From Nonlabens sp. Ci31 (GTDB lineage Bacteria > Bacteroidota > Bacteroidia > Flavobacteriales > Flavobacteriaceae): a stretch of 64,000 nucleotides of DNA. Shown in pieces: positions 55,101 through 62,790 of this stretch (position 1 is its first letter; every line of letters starts with the position of its first letter). The stretch covers positions 2,303,001 through 2,367,000 of the forward strand of contig NZ_CP043633.1 in NCBI RefSeq assembly GCF_012974865.1, read 5' to 3'. The translations under genes and the position numbers were made by a program. Under the pieces are notes generated by a model, which did not search any database, was not told the origin of the DNA, and saw nothing but the letters and a program-made list of their open reading frames with translations.

Positions 55101-55331
55101 TGAAATGAGTTGTTCCAAAGGTTTGATAACACGGGATTCTACCTCGGTAGGGCTGGCTCCAGGGTATCCAACAAAAATATCGGCCATTGGGACGTCTATT
55201 TGAGGCTCTTCTTCTCTCGGTATTAAAAACGAGCTGTACACACCTACGACCATAAATACGATCATTAAAAGCACTGTCAGCTTTGAATTCATAAAGACTT
55301 TGGCAATTTTGCCGGCTAATCCTTCTTTCAT
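52137..55331 (-). CDS. RND efflux pump (AcrB/HAE-type)
   Basis: 1064 residues of usual length. N-terminal MNSKLTVLLMIVFMVVGVYSSFLIPREEEPQI, LFALVFVTGIVVDDSIIIAENMHRHFK (aspartate pair of proton relay), and the second half GWFQNFKAPIVMMVAIPLSLIG, IGMIALAGIMVRNSVLLIDFI. The pattern is the HAE/MdtC-like type rather than CusA, so substrates may be organic or metal. Its TolC and adaptor are encoded just upstream. Confidence 0.92.
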   Translation of the reverse strand: MKEGLAGKIAKVFMNSKLTVLLMIVFMVVGVYSSFLIPREEEPQIDVPMADIFVGYPGASPTEVESRVIKPLEQLISNIKGVEYVYSTSMKEQGMVIVQFYVGEDIERSFVKLYNEINKHMDQMPEGVTMPLVKTRAIDDVPMLGLTLWSENYNGFQLGQMAQELKAEIEKVNDVAITHKIGGSERQLRVVLDKNKLAASGLDFMSVSKMIKANNAQLNSGTFDRNDTEFTVNTGKFLSSVTDVENLVIGVQQNQPIYLKQVAQIIDGPQVPQSYVSLGFGQGSDKKTDYLSEYPAVTLSVAKRKGADAMKIADIIIDRVAHLRKTLIPDDVHVEITRNYGETASQKVSELLLHLIGSIFAVTFVVMLAMGWRGGLVVFLSVPITFALTLLSYYALDYTLNRITLFALVFVTGIVVDDSIIIAENMHRHFKMKRLPFKDAALYAINEVGNPTILATFTVIASVLPMAFVSGLMGPYMAPMPIGASIAMILSLFVALTITPYLGYIFLREKEKKGAVKKAEKPLEETLIYRLYAKFQGPLMESRSKRWLFLGGTFVILLATMGLFFTNSVAVKMLPFDNKNEFQVIIDMPEGTTLERTGVVTQEIAQYLSTRPEVVNYQNYIGTSAPITFNGLVRHYDLRGGSNMADIQVNLIDKGKRDAQSHDIASLFRPDIKKIAAKYNANVKLVEVPPGPPVLSTIVAEIYGPDYEGQMAVAKEVKNILKNTDDVVDIDWMVEDDQIEYQFTINKEKAMLYGVAPQQIAQTMNLALSNRPITSLYDEDAVQQIGIVLALDEKEKSTIQDISQLRVTSNQGNMIPIADLVDITKTTSAKSIYRKNQKRVVYVMADMAGELESPAYAILGMEEKLKTIPMPEGYELNEMYLGQPDFEDDYTVKWDGEWQITLEVFRDLGIAFLGAIILIYILIVGWFQNFKAPIVMMVAIPLSLIGIILGHWLMGAFFTATSFIGMIALAGIMVRNSVLLIDFINLRTDDGVPLKQAAIEAGAVRTTPILLTAGTVVIGAFVILFDPIFQGLAISLMGGTIVSTVLTLLVVPLVYYMIEKKNYK

Positions 55332-55383
55332 TAGGTATATTTTTTGAGCGTTTTAAAAGGCTTCCCGATTTCTATCGAGATAT

Positions 55384-55456
55384 GTCTATCTTTTTTTGGC
55401 ACTTTTCGCGAAAGCGAAAACAATCACAAAAAGGATATTCACTGCTATCCTTAACG
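55384..55456. repeat. Variant of the hairpin repeat, with a palindrome half-copy
   Basis: ATCTTTTTTTGGCAC and CACAAAAAGGATATTCACT, then GCTATCCTTAACGC, match the hairpin repeat at 49240-49600. Between the arms, TTTTCGCGAAAGCG (55403-55416) is an incomplete copy of the window-wide palindrome. Confidence 0.7.
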
Positions 55457-55466
55457 CAGCATTTTG

Positions 55467-56543
55467 TTATTGAATGGACACTTTTGCCCCGTTGAAAAGC
55501 TTGCCTTTGGCAGTGAGAATAAAGCTCTCATCTACATTTAGTCCAGATAGAACCTCTACCTGATCACCTATATTTTTACCCAATCGCAACCATCGTAACA
55601 GGGCTGTATTGCTCTCGCTTACCGTGTAAACACCAGAGAGTTGTCCGTTTGTAATCAGTGCAGATGTAGGTATCAAAATACTGTTGTTTGTGGCCTTTCT
55701 CTCTACAGGGAAAGCTACTGTAGCAAACATTCCTGATAGTATGGGTACCTCTGTTTTGTCTAATGCAATTTTTACTAAGTACTGTCCGCCAGTTTGCTGA
55801 GCAGAAGTACTCACTTCTTTCACAGTGCCAGCAAGCGTTTCATCGATAGAGCTGACCATTACATTCACTTTTGTATCGGCTTGGATTTGTGATATTTCGG
55901 TCTCTGGAACTAGTGCCATCACTTCAAAATGGCCTGGAGCTTCTATGGAAATAAGCGGTTGTCCTGGATTTGCCATACCGCCTTTTTTCACATTCTTACT
56001 GGTAATCACACCGCTAAAAGGTGCTGTTATGTTGGTATAAGCAAATTGTGCATTGATTTCATTTTTCATTTGCTTGGCACTTTCCAACCGTGCTTTTGCC
56101 ATATTAAAATTGGCCGTCATATCATCCAGTTCTTTTTGTGATGCGCTATTCTCTGCAAACAAGTTTTTAAAGCGATTGTAGTCTTTTTGTGCATTGTTAA
56201 AGGCGACAGTAGCTTCTGTAATGCCGGCATTTATTTGGGCTCTTTTGGCTTGTAAATCAGTGTTGTTTATGGAAATCAATAATTGTCCTTCAGTCACTTG
56301 ATCACCTACATTTGCAGCAACACTGTTGACATAACCCATCATACGTGTGCTTAATTGTGCACTGTTTACGGCTTGTACTTTACCGCTTACCGATAGAAAA
56401 GAACTGTTGGTATTATCTGTAACCGCTTGTACGCTAACAGGAATTGCTTCAGAGAGGTCTTCTACAGTTGATGGCTCTTTGTCTCCACAGCTTGTGGCAA
56501 GTAAAGCAATAAGAATAGTGCTTATGATATATATGTTTTTCAT
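55467..56543 (-). CDS. RND periplasmic adaptor lipoprotein
   Basis: 358 residues from MKNIYIISTILIALLATSCG (lipobox cysteine); the frame upstream to 56576 lacks similarity. It has a barrel-sandwich (biotinyl-lipoyl) motif AANVGDQVTEGQLLISINN, coiled-coil hairpin (about 85-150), FSGVITSKNVKKGGMANPGQPL, and a beta-barrel and membrane-proximal domain. Works with the 52137 pump. Confidence 0.9.
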   Translation of the reverse strand: MKNIYIISTILIALLATSCGDKEPSTVEDLSEAIPVSVQAVTDNTNSSFLSVSGKVQAVNSAQLSTRMMGYVNSVAANVGDQVTEGQLLISINNTDLQAKRAQINAGITEATVAFNNAQKDYNRFKNLFAENSASQKELDDMTANFNMAKARLESAKQMKNEINAQFAYTNITAPFSGVITSKNVKKGGMANPGQPLISIEAPGHFEVMALVPETEISQIQADTKVNVMVSSIDETLAGTVKEVSTSAQQTGGQYLVKIALDKTEVPILSGMFATVAFPVERKATNNSILIPTSALITNGQLSGVYTVSESNTALLRWLRLGKNIGDQVEVLSGLNVDESFILTAKGKLFNGAKVSIQ

Positions 56544-56600
56544 TCTTTTTATTTTATGGATATGGAGTATCGACATGGTTAATGGGATCGTTGATTGCTA

Positions 56601-57911
56601 TTATGCTGTTTTAGTTAAAAAATGGAGGTAAGCTTGGGCATAATTAAACTCAAAAATGGTTTGATAGTATTCCATCTGTTTTTGAGCAAATTGTGTTTCG
56701 GCACTCAATAAGTCGGAAGCTTTCTCGAGACCTTCTTTAAATCTGTTGGTACGTATGCGCAATGATTCTTGAGACTGTTCTAAAGCTAATTCTGATAGTT
56801 TTAATTTGTTCCCGGCATCGGTAAGCATGCGCAGCGCTTTGTTGAGTTCGAGTTTGCTTTGTGATACATATTGCTCGTATTCCAGTTTTGATTTCTCAAG
56901 AGTGGCTTTACTTTTTTGAGCTTGGCCTATGCGCTGCGATCCTTTAAATAGGTCCCAACTCAATTGTGCACCTACTACATAACCATTGGCACTAGCTTGA
57001 AAGAGGTTGTCATCATATAATTCGTAAGATCCAAAGGCGTTCAATCTGGGTAGAAAAGCCATTTTATCGGCTTTGTTTGCGGCTTCGTAAGCATTTGTAG
57101 CCAGTTGCATCGCTCTGATATCTGATCTGTTTTCTGAGAAGTCATTTTCTTTAACCGTAATGCTCTGTACAGCAAGACTATCGCTAGGCTTATAGACGAC
57201 ATAACTTTCATCGTTCATTAAAAACGATAGGTAGTTAGAGGCATTTTGAACATTGCTTTGCGAGGTTTGTAGCTGGTTTTGTACTTCTGTAACACGCACC
57301 TCTACGTTAAGTACGTCAGCACGTTGTAAATAACCTTGTTTAAATCTGTTTTGAGCTAGTTTTAAATTGGCTCTTGCGGCTTTTTCTGTTTTTTCTAATA
57401 CAGCGACTCCTTTATAAGCTAATTGTAATTGCATGTACGCTTTCTCCACTTCAAAAGAGAAGTACTCCTCTGTACGTTGCCTTTTTAAAGACATGGCATC
57501 CATAGAGGCTCGTGCTGCTTTACGTTGATACAAGCCGTCTAGATTCATCAATGGCTGCTGCACTTGTATAACAGTAGCAAAGTTTTGAACACGGTCAGGG
57601 TTGTTTAGCAAGTCTGGATTAAAATCATTTTGTGTTAAAACCCCTTGATTTAATTTAGATCCAAATGCCATCAACGGATTGGTCGTTATAATACCCGTAT
57701 GGCTGGCGGTTATATTGGGTAGAAACACCGAGTTGGTCTGATTAAAATCAGCTTTTGCCTCCATAAATTCCTGTTGTGAAATTTTAATAGAGCTGTTGTT
57801 TTCAATGACCTTTATCGCGACTTCTTCTTTAGAAATCAAGACGGTTTGTTGTGCAAATACTTGTGGTAAAGCTGCAAAACTAACTATTATAAAAACTAGA
57901 ATTTTCTTCAT
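56601..57911 (-). CDS. TolC-family outer-membrane protein
   Basis: 436 residues with a signal peptide (FIIVSFAALPQVFAQQ), two OEP repeats with long helices, and PFLPRLNAFGSYELYDD-type strands. It starts the RND operon; the Crp/Fnr-like promoter is 18 to 62 bases before it. It exports substrates with the adaptor and pump encoded downstream. Confidence 0.9.
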   Translation of the reverse strand: MKKILVFIIVSFAALPQVFAQQTVLISKEEVAIKVIENNSSIKISQQEFMEAKADFNQTNSVFLPNITASHTGIITTNPLMAFGSKLNQGVLTQNDFNPDLLNNPDRVQNFATVIQVQQPLMNLDGLYQRKAARASMDAMSLKRQRTEEYFSFEVEKAYMQLQLAYKGVAVLEKTEKAARANLKLAQNRFKQGYLQRADVLNVEVRVTEVQNQLQTSQSNVQNASNYLSFLMNDESYVVYKPSDSLAVQSITVKENDFSENRSDIRAMQLATNAYEAANKADKMAFLPRLNAFGSYELYDDNLFQASANGYVVGAQLSWDLFKGSQRIGQAQKSKATLEKSKLEYEQYVSQSKLELNKALRMLTDAGNKLKLSELALEQSQESLRIRTNRFKEGLEKASDLLSAETQFAQKQMEYYQTIFEFNYAQAYLHFLTKTA

Positions 57912-57928
57912 TGTTATAAATTGATAGA

Positions 57929-57973
57929 CAAAAGTAGCCTGCTTAATTAAAGTTTTATGTGACCTAAGTCACA
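57929..57973 (-). promoter_or_regulatory. Crp/Fnr-type promoter of the TolC-RND operon
   Basis: On the minus strand TGTGACTTAGGTCACA (57958-57973) is a perfect Crp-type palindrome (TGTGA-N6-TCACA). From the core (57960-57971) it is 23 nt to a perfect TACTTTTG (57929-57936). Best site of the group. Confidence 0.75.
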
Positions 57974-58048
57974 CAGCGCTAAAAAAAATAGTCCAATCCC
58001 AACTTCATGACATTTGTTTGAAGTACATGACTTAAATTTACCGGTTCT

Positions 58049-59047
58049 ATGGATTCATTAACTCAAATAGTATTAGGAGCGGCTGTTGGTGAGGCTGTTT
58101 TAGGAAAAAAAGTAGGGAACAAGGCGATGCTCTATGGAGCTATTGCTGGAACTATACCGGACTTAGATGTAGCTGCTTCTTACTTTACAGATACGGTAAC
58201 CGCTCTTTCTATTCATCGCGGATTCACACATTCTATTGTGTTTTCGCTGCTTTTTGCGCCTGTTCTAGGTTGGTTGGTTTCTCGTTATGAAACCTATAAA
58301 GATTTTAAAGCTTGGTCGTGGTTGTTTTTTTGGGCATTTGTCACGCATCCTATATTAGATGCGCATACAACTTGGGGAACACAATTGTTTTGGCCGTTTG
58401 ATTTGAGGCTGGCTTTTAAGACCATTTTTGTTATCGACCCGCTCTATACACTTCCATTTTTAGCGTTTTTAATTTTGGCGTTAAGACAAAAACGAAGCTC
58501 TAAAAAAAGATCTTTTTATAATAAAACGGGACTTATAGTAAGTTCTTTGTATTTACTCTTTACCTTCTTTTTAAAATGGAGTGCCTTTTCGCAATTTGAG
58601 GCTGCTTTAAATAATCAACATATTGATTATTTAAAAATCGATACCAGACCAGCTCCTTTAAATACGGTACTGTGGAGCGCAAATGTAGAAACTGAAAAAA
58701 CTTTTTTATGGAGTAATTATTCGTTTTTTGACACACAACCTATCACTTTTGAAAGTTATCCTAAGAACCACGAGTTACTAGGTGATCTTGTTGAAAAAGA
58801 AGCTGTACAACGCATGATTGCTATTTCAGAGAACTGGTACACGATCACTAAAAAGAAGGACCAGCTCTACTTTAACGATTTGCGATTTGGACTTTTAAGC
58901 ATGGCGCCAAATTCCCAAAACTTTGTATTTCAATACAAAATAGACGTGGATACTACTGGAAACGTATATTTTACAGAGGTCGAAAAAGACACTAGTGACG
59001 CTAAAAAGTTACTGGTGGAATTGTGGACGCGTGTGAAAGGGAATTAG
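58049..59047 (+). CDS. YdjM-type membrane-bound metal-dependent hydrolase
   Basis: 332 residues. MDSLTQIVLGAAVGEAVLGKK, then AGTIPDLDV, HRGFTHSIVFSLLFAP and HPILDAHTTWGTQLFWPF form the DUF457/YdjM pattern, with metal-binding Asp/His and about four membrane segments. The C-terminal 130 residues look extracytoplasmic. Substrate unknown. TAAATTTA (58033-58040) is its likely -7 box. Confidence 0.88.
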   Translation: MDSLTQIVLGAAVGEAVLGKKVGNKAMLYGAIAGTIPDLDVAASYFTDTVTALSIHRGFTHSIVFSLLFAPVLGWLVSRYETYKDFKAWSWLFFWAFVTHPILDAHTTWGTQLFWPFDLRLAFKTIFVIDPLYTLPFLAFLILALRQKRSSKKRSFYNKTGLIVSSLYLLFTFFLKWSAFSQFEAALNNQHIDYLKIDTRPAPLNTVLWSANVETEKTFLWSNYSFFDTQPITFESYPKNHELLGDLVEKEAVQRMIAISENWYTITKKKDQLYFNDLRFGLLSMAPNSQNFVFQYKIDVDTTGNVYFTEVEKDTSDAKKLLVELWTRVKGN

Positions 59048-59081
59048 AAAGCTGCTAAGAATCACATTTGTTTTATAAGTT

Positions 59082-59099
59082 CCGCTTTCGCGAAAGCGG
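59082..59099. repeat. Palindrome CCGCTTTCGCGAAAGCGG, intergenic
   Basis: Perfect 18-bp copy, extended to TTCC/GGAA. Confidence 0.95.
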
Positions 59100-59112
59100 A
59101 ATTACAACCACT

Positions 59113-59250
59113 TTACTTTACCCTATCAGTACCTCCGTGTCCATCAGCTACCACGAGCATAGTCTTGATGCTGAGGTAGATGAGTTTAAAAAACGGAATG
59201 ATAGGATTCATCATTTTAAATCGCTGGTATTTTGAAATTCTTTGAGTCAT
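59113..59250 (-). CDS. Small 45-residue protein
   Basis: Reads MTQRISKYQRFKMMNPIIPF, then FKLIYLSIKTMLVVADGHGG, ending TDRVK. It has no stop interruption, is basic with a hydrophobic middle segment (about 19-35) and looks like a conserved short membrane-associated protein. Support is from composition only. Confidence 0.5.
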   Translation of the reverse strand: MTQRISKYQRFKMMNPIIPFFKLIYLSIKTMLVVADGHGGTDRVK

Positions 59251-59412
59251 GATTTTTGTTTTTTTACTGTTTACTGTAGTTTGACACCACTTATAACAGC
59301 CACTTAAATTTCTCTTTTGTCAATCAAGAAAATTTTACAAGAGTTCTCATTAATGATCCAGGCAGGAACCTCTCTGTATTTGCCCTGTATGCATTTTAAG
59401 CAGAAACTAAAA

Positions 59413-59444
59413 AGCCCTTTTGCAAATAGCAAAAGGGCTTTTTT
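59413..59444. terminator. Bidirectional terminator
   Basis: AGCCCTTTTGC / GCAAAAGGGCT stem with five-base loop and T-runs on either strand, after the Dps gene (minus strand). Confidence 0.88.
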
Positions 59445-59467
59445 AACAACTATTTTTTTGGAGCATT

Positions 59468-59941
59468 CTAATTCTGGTATGCAGACAGCATCCACACAAG
59501 TTTTTCTTGCTGCACAATATAATCACTCATTAGCGCAACAGTACCTTCATCATTAGCGTCTGCAGCTATAGATAAAATGGTTCTTTCTTTATGAAGTAAA
59601 ATCTTTAACGATTCTAGAATGCTGTTAATAGCTATTTCACCATCAGTCACATTCTCTGCAGATTTTATTTCAGAGATCTTGAGGTATTGATTATAGGTGT
59701 GCAGAGGAGTTGTACTTAGAGTGAGAACACGCTCAGCAATTTCATCTACTTTTATTAATGCGTCATTATAAAGCTCTTCAAATTTAAGATGTAATTCAAA
59801 GAACTTTTTCCCTTTTATGTTCCAATGAAATCCTCTTAGGTTCATATAGAGCAATTGATAGTTGGAGAGTAAATCATTTAACTCTGTAGCGGTAGCTTGC
59901 GATGCTTTTACATCTAAACCTATGTTGTTTGTGTTCTTCAT
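59468..59941 (-). CDS. dps: Dps-type DNA-binding/ferritin-like protein
   Basis: 157 residues. NLRGFHWNIKGKKFFELHLKFEELYND, then DEIAERVLTL hold the ferroxidase ligands (His, Asp, Glu) of Dps dodecamers. It oxidises and stores iron with peroxide and shields DNA. It lies 6 bases after the CstB-like gene, so it ends a peroxide/sulfur-stress operon. Confidence 0.93.
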   Translation of the reverse strand: MKNTNNIGLDVKASQATATELNDLLSNYQLLYMNLRGFHWNIKGKKFFELHLKFEELYNDALIKVDEIAERVLTLSTTPLHTYNQYLKISEIKSAENVTDGEIAINSILESLKILLHKERTILSIAADANDEGTVALMSDYIVQQEKLVWMLSAYQN

Positions 59942-59947
59942 AATTAT

Positions 59948-61276
59948 TTATTTAAAATCGTTAATACTTTCACTTAAATCAAACACAGTGGTGTCTTTTA
60001 AAATTCTTGATAAAATACTACTTCCCGCGGCACTTCTATAACCACCGAGGCAATGAACCACTACAGGCTTATTCCTTGGAATATGAACTCCACTTTGTCT
60101 CAATTCGTTTAATGGATGTGATGTTGCATTTTCAAAGAATTTTTCCTCATCAACTTCACTTAGATTGCGAATATCAATTATGGTGTAGTTATCAGGATTT
60201 TTCTTGAAATCTTTTAAATCTAATACGTCAGTTTCCATTAGGTTTTCTTTTTGGAGCGTAATGATTTCTTTTAATTGCTTTTCATACCCGATTTTAGCAA
60301 TTCTTTGGAGTATGTAGTCTTTACGCTCTTCTTTATCGATTACCAAAGTAAACTCTTCTTCTGGCTCCACGATTGCGCCTAGCCAGGTCTCAAACTTTGC
60401 ATTTTCTGAAACCGCTTGTATATTGATACTACCTGACAGATGACCTTTTTTAAATAAAGCTTCATCTCTTATGTCTACAATTAAACCAGTCGCCGTTGTA
60501 TCTCTTTTAAACGGAACTCTATCAATAGCCGGCTTTAGATTTTCTGCTCCAGCTTTATTGATATCTACATCAAATCCAAAATAGGAAGGTATAAAAGGTT
60601 GTCCATCAAGAATGGTATCCATAAACTTCTGCTTGGACTGTTTCTTAAACGCCCAATTGCTTTTACGTTCATCTCCTAGAGTACTACTAGCGGCATCACT
60701 CATACTCTTGCCACAAAGTGAACCTGCGCCGTGTGCTGGATATACTAAAGCATGATCTGGTAAATAATTAAACTTTGTGGAAAGGCTGTCATACATCATT
60801 TCTGCAAGCTCTTCGCGTTTAGCTTTCATATTACCAGCTTTTTCACGTAAATCTGGACGTCCCACATCACCTATAAATAAAGTGTCTCCAGTAAATAGGG
60901 CCGTTTCATCATCTTTAGTTGCAACAATTGTTATACTATCTGGAGAGTGTCCTGGTGTATTGATAGCACTTAGCATTACATCTCCAATTTTTATACTATC
61001 GCCATCGTCAAAGGATTTATGAGGGTAATCTGCGCCTAATTTTTTGCTGTTATAGATAGTTGCGCTAGTTTCTTTGTGAATCTGTAGGTGTGAGCTGACA
61101 AAGTCTGCATGTGGATGAGTTTCTATTACCGCTATGATTGTTGCGTTATTCGCTTTCGCGAAAGCGTAATACTGACTAGGATCACGTTCTGGATCAATAA
61201 TTGCCATTTCTCCATTATTTACGATCACGTAGGAATAATGAGCTAAAGGCTTATATTCAAATTGTTTTATTATCAT
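59948..61276 (-). CDS. CstB-like persulfide dioxygenase-rhodanese protein
   Basis: 442 residues with the CstB order. Metallo-beta-lactamase/ETHE1-type dioxygenase domain (about 1-240; ETHPHADFVSSH, NTPGHSPDS, TGDTLFIGDVGRPD, YPAHGAG). A rhodanese-like domain without catalytic cysteine follows (about 265-350; IVDIRDEALFKKGHLSGSINI). A C-terminal rhodanese has CLGGYRSA (about 355-442). It would oxidise low-molecular-weight persulfides to sulfite/thiosulfate. A palindrome copy encodes AFAKA near the N-terminus. Confidence 0.9.
   Translation of the reverse strand: MIIKQFEYKPLAHYSYVIVNNGEMAIIDPERDPSQYYAFAKANNATIIAVIETHPHADFVSSHLQIHKETSATIYNSKKLGADYPHKSFDDGDSIKIGDVMLSAINTPGHSPDSITIVATKDDETALFTGDTLFIGDVGRPDLREKAGNMKAKREELAEMMYDSLSTKFNYLPDHALVYPAHGAGSLCGKSMSDAASSTLGDERKSNWAFKKQSKQKFMDTILDGQPFIPSYFGFDVDINKAGAENLKPAIDRVPFKRDTTATGLIVDIRDEALFKKGHLSGSINIQAVSENAKFETWLGAIVEPEEEFTLVIDKEERKDYILQRIAKIGYEKQLKEIITLQKENLMETDVLDLKDFKKNPDNYTIIDIRNLSEVDEEKFFENATSHPLNELRQSGVHIPRNKPVVVHCLGGYRSAAGSSILSRILKDTTVFDLSESINDFK
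61151..61166. repeat. Palindrome CGCTTTCGCGAAAGCG inside the CstB-like gene
   Basis: Perfect copy read as AFAKA (context YAFAKANN). Confidence 0.95.
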
Positions 61277-61331
61277 AATTTCAAGTATTTAATTAAGTGC
61301 TTTAGTGCTGCCACATAAAGCCCTTATTTCT

Positions 61332-61997
61332 TTAGAGATCTTTTTTAGCGAGATACCAAGTGATTTTTTCTACAGAATCATCTGCAAGTCTCTCGTTTAA
61401 TGCATCAAGAGATTTTGGTGGTGGACAAATTACTTTATCGCCTCTTTTCCAGTCTAACGGCATTGATACTTTGTGTTTATCCGACATTTGTAAAGCATCT
61501 AACGCACGAAGTATTTCATCCATATTGCGGCCTACATTCAATGGGTAATACATAATTAAACGTATTTTCTTTGCAGGGTCTATAAAGAAAACGGCTCTTA
61601 CCGCAGCTGTTTCACTTTCATTAGGCTGTAACATCCCATATAGTTTTGATACTTTCATATCAATATCTGCGATAATAGGGAAGTCAAAATAAACTCCTGT
61701 AGTCTCCCTTACATTTTGTACCCAACCTAAATGTGCGTGAATACTGTCTATGCTCAATCCCAAAAGCTCGGTATTTAAAGCATCAAACTCAGGTTTTCTG
61801 ATGGCAAATCCGCTCATTTCAGTAGTACAAACAGGAGTGAAATCTGCTGGATGTGAAAACATAACTATCCATTTGTCTTTTGCAAAATCAGACATTTTAA
61901 TATCCCCCTTAGTTGTAACGGCTTCAAAATTTGGAGCTTTATCTCCAATTCTTGGCATTGAAATAGGTTGTTCCGGTAATAAATTCAAGTTATCCAT
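61332..61997 (-). CDS. 1-Cys peroxiredoxin (Prx6 type)
   Basis: 221 residues. SHPADFTPVCTTEM contains the peroxidatic cysteine; no partner cysteine of the 2-Cys type, and the extended C-terminal domain (MPLDWKRGDKVICPPPKS) is Prx6-like. It reduces peroxides. It is the first gene of the Prx-CstB-Dps operon and has a Crp/Fnr-like promoter. Confidence 0.93.
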   Translation of the reverse strand: MDNLNLLPEQPISMPRIGDKAPNFEAVTTKGDIKMSDFAKDKWIVMFSHPADFTPVCTTEMSGFAIRKPEFDALNTELLGLSIDSIHAHLGWVQNVRETTGVYFDFPIIADIDMKVSKLYGMLQPNESETAAVRAVFFIDPAKKIRLIMYYPLNVGRNMDEILRALDALQMSDKHKVSMPLDWKRGDKVICPPPKSLDALNERLADDSVEKITWYLAKKDL

Positions 61998-62030
61998 AAT
62001 AGTATTTACTTATTGAAATATTTTACGATA

Positions 62031-62074
62031 TAAATTTAAGCTATATTAATGGTTTTTACAGTAACATAGGTTAC
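62031..62074 (-). promoter_or_regulatory. Crp/Fnr-type promoter of the Prx-CstB-Dps operon
   Basis: On the minus strand GTAACCTATGTTAC (62061-62074; core TAACCTATGTTA), 23 nt, TAAATTTA (62031-62038). The core is a GTAAC variant, but the full palindrome and spacing match the group. Confidence 0.6.
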
Positions 62075-62103
62075 AAAACAAAGTTCTAAAAAACAACATA
62101 GAT

Positions 62104-62117
62104 GCTTTCGCGAAAGC
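62104..62117. repeat. Palindrome GCTTTCGCGAAAGC, intergenic
   Basis: 14-bp perfect inner part of the palindrome. Confidence 0.9.
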
Positions 62118-62142
62118 CTAATCAGTCATAAATAGATCTATT

Positions 62143-62505
62143 TCACAAAAGTTTGGGAAAGAACTTGCCTGTAGTTTTTGTATAGTTTTTATAATCGTGA
62201 AACTTAGCACTCCACTTTTTCTCTTTAAAAGCGGGACTTATTTATAAAAGCACTGACAACAATAGTGTTACGAGTATTTTAAACGTATAATAGCTGTATA
62301 AAGCATAACCACTACAAGCTAATAGAATGCCTGTGTAAACAGGAGGGGTTATGTGTTTATAAAGTCCGCTTTGAATGAGTTGACTTTTTGACTTAGGCGT
62401 TGGGAACGCTGATAGGTTTTTATTAAGTTGTAGCATTGAAAGTATTAATATGGAGATGCCTAAAATAGAAATAAATAATCCTTGTGTTTTTAAATATTTT
62501 GGCAT
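62143..62505 (-). pseudogene. Isoprenylcysteine/phospholipid methyltransferase-like fragment with in-frame TAA
   Basis: From MPKYLKTQGLFIS the frame reads SGLYKHITPPVYTGILLACSG (the family SAM-binding GPYRxxRHPxYxG-like region), then stops at 62242-62244. Directly after the TAA the same frame continues ISPAFKEKKWSAKF, HDYKNYTKTTGKFFPKLL to a TGA at 62143, matching the family C-terminus. One nonsense change explains this. The intact reading would be about 120 residues, already short, so N-terminal loss is also possible. Confidence 0.7.
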
Positions 62506-62790
62506 ATTTATTTCAATAAGTTGCACATTACATAGATATGCTATAAAAGAGCAGCTTGTCAACCAACTAGTATGTAATCTTTAGAATCTAATGTCATACA
62601 TATATGTTTGAAACAGGAGGGAAAATTAATAGTTTCGTCTTCTAGATCAGCTTTAAATATGGAACTTTAGTTTAGTAATCGCCCCCTTTTATTACTTATT
62701 TGCTTCTAGAGATTTATATCTTAAAGAGCTATTTTAATATAGTGTTAGGTTGATAGCTAACCGCATGGTGAAGAAAGTAAATCAATCTTT

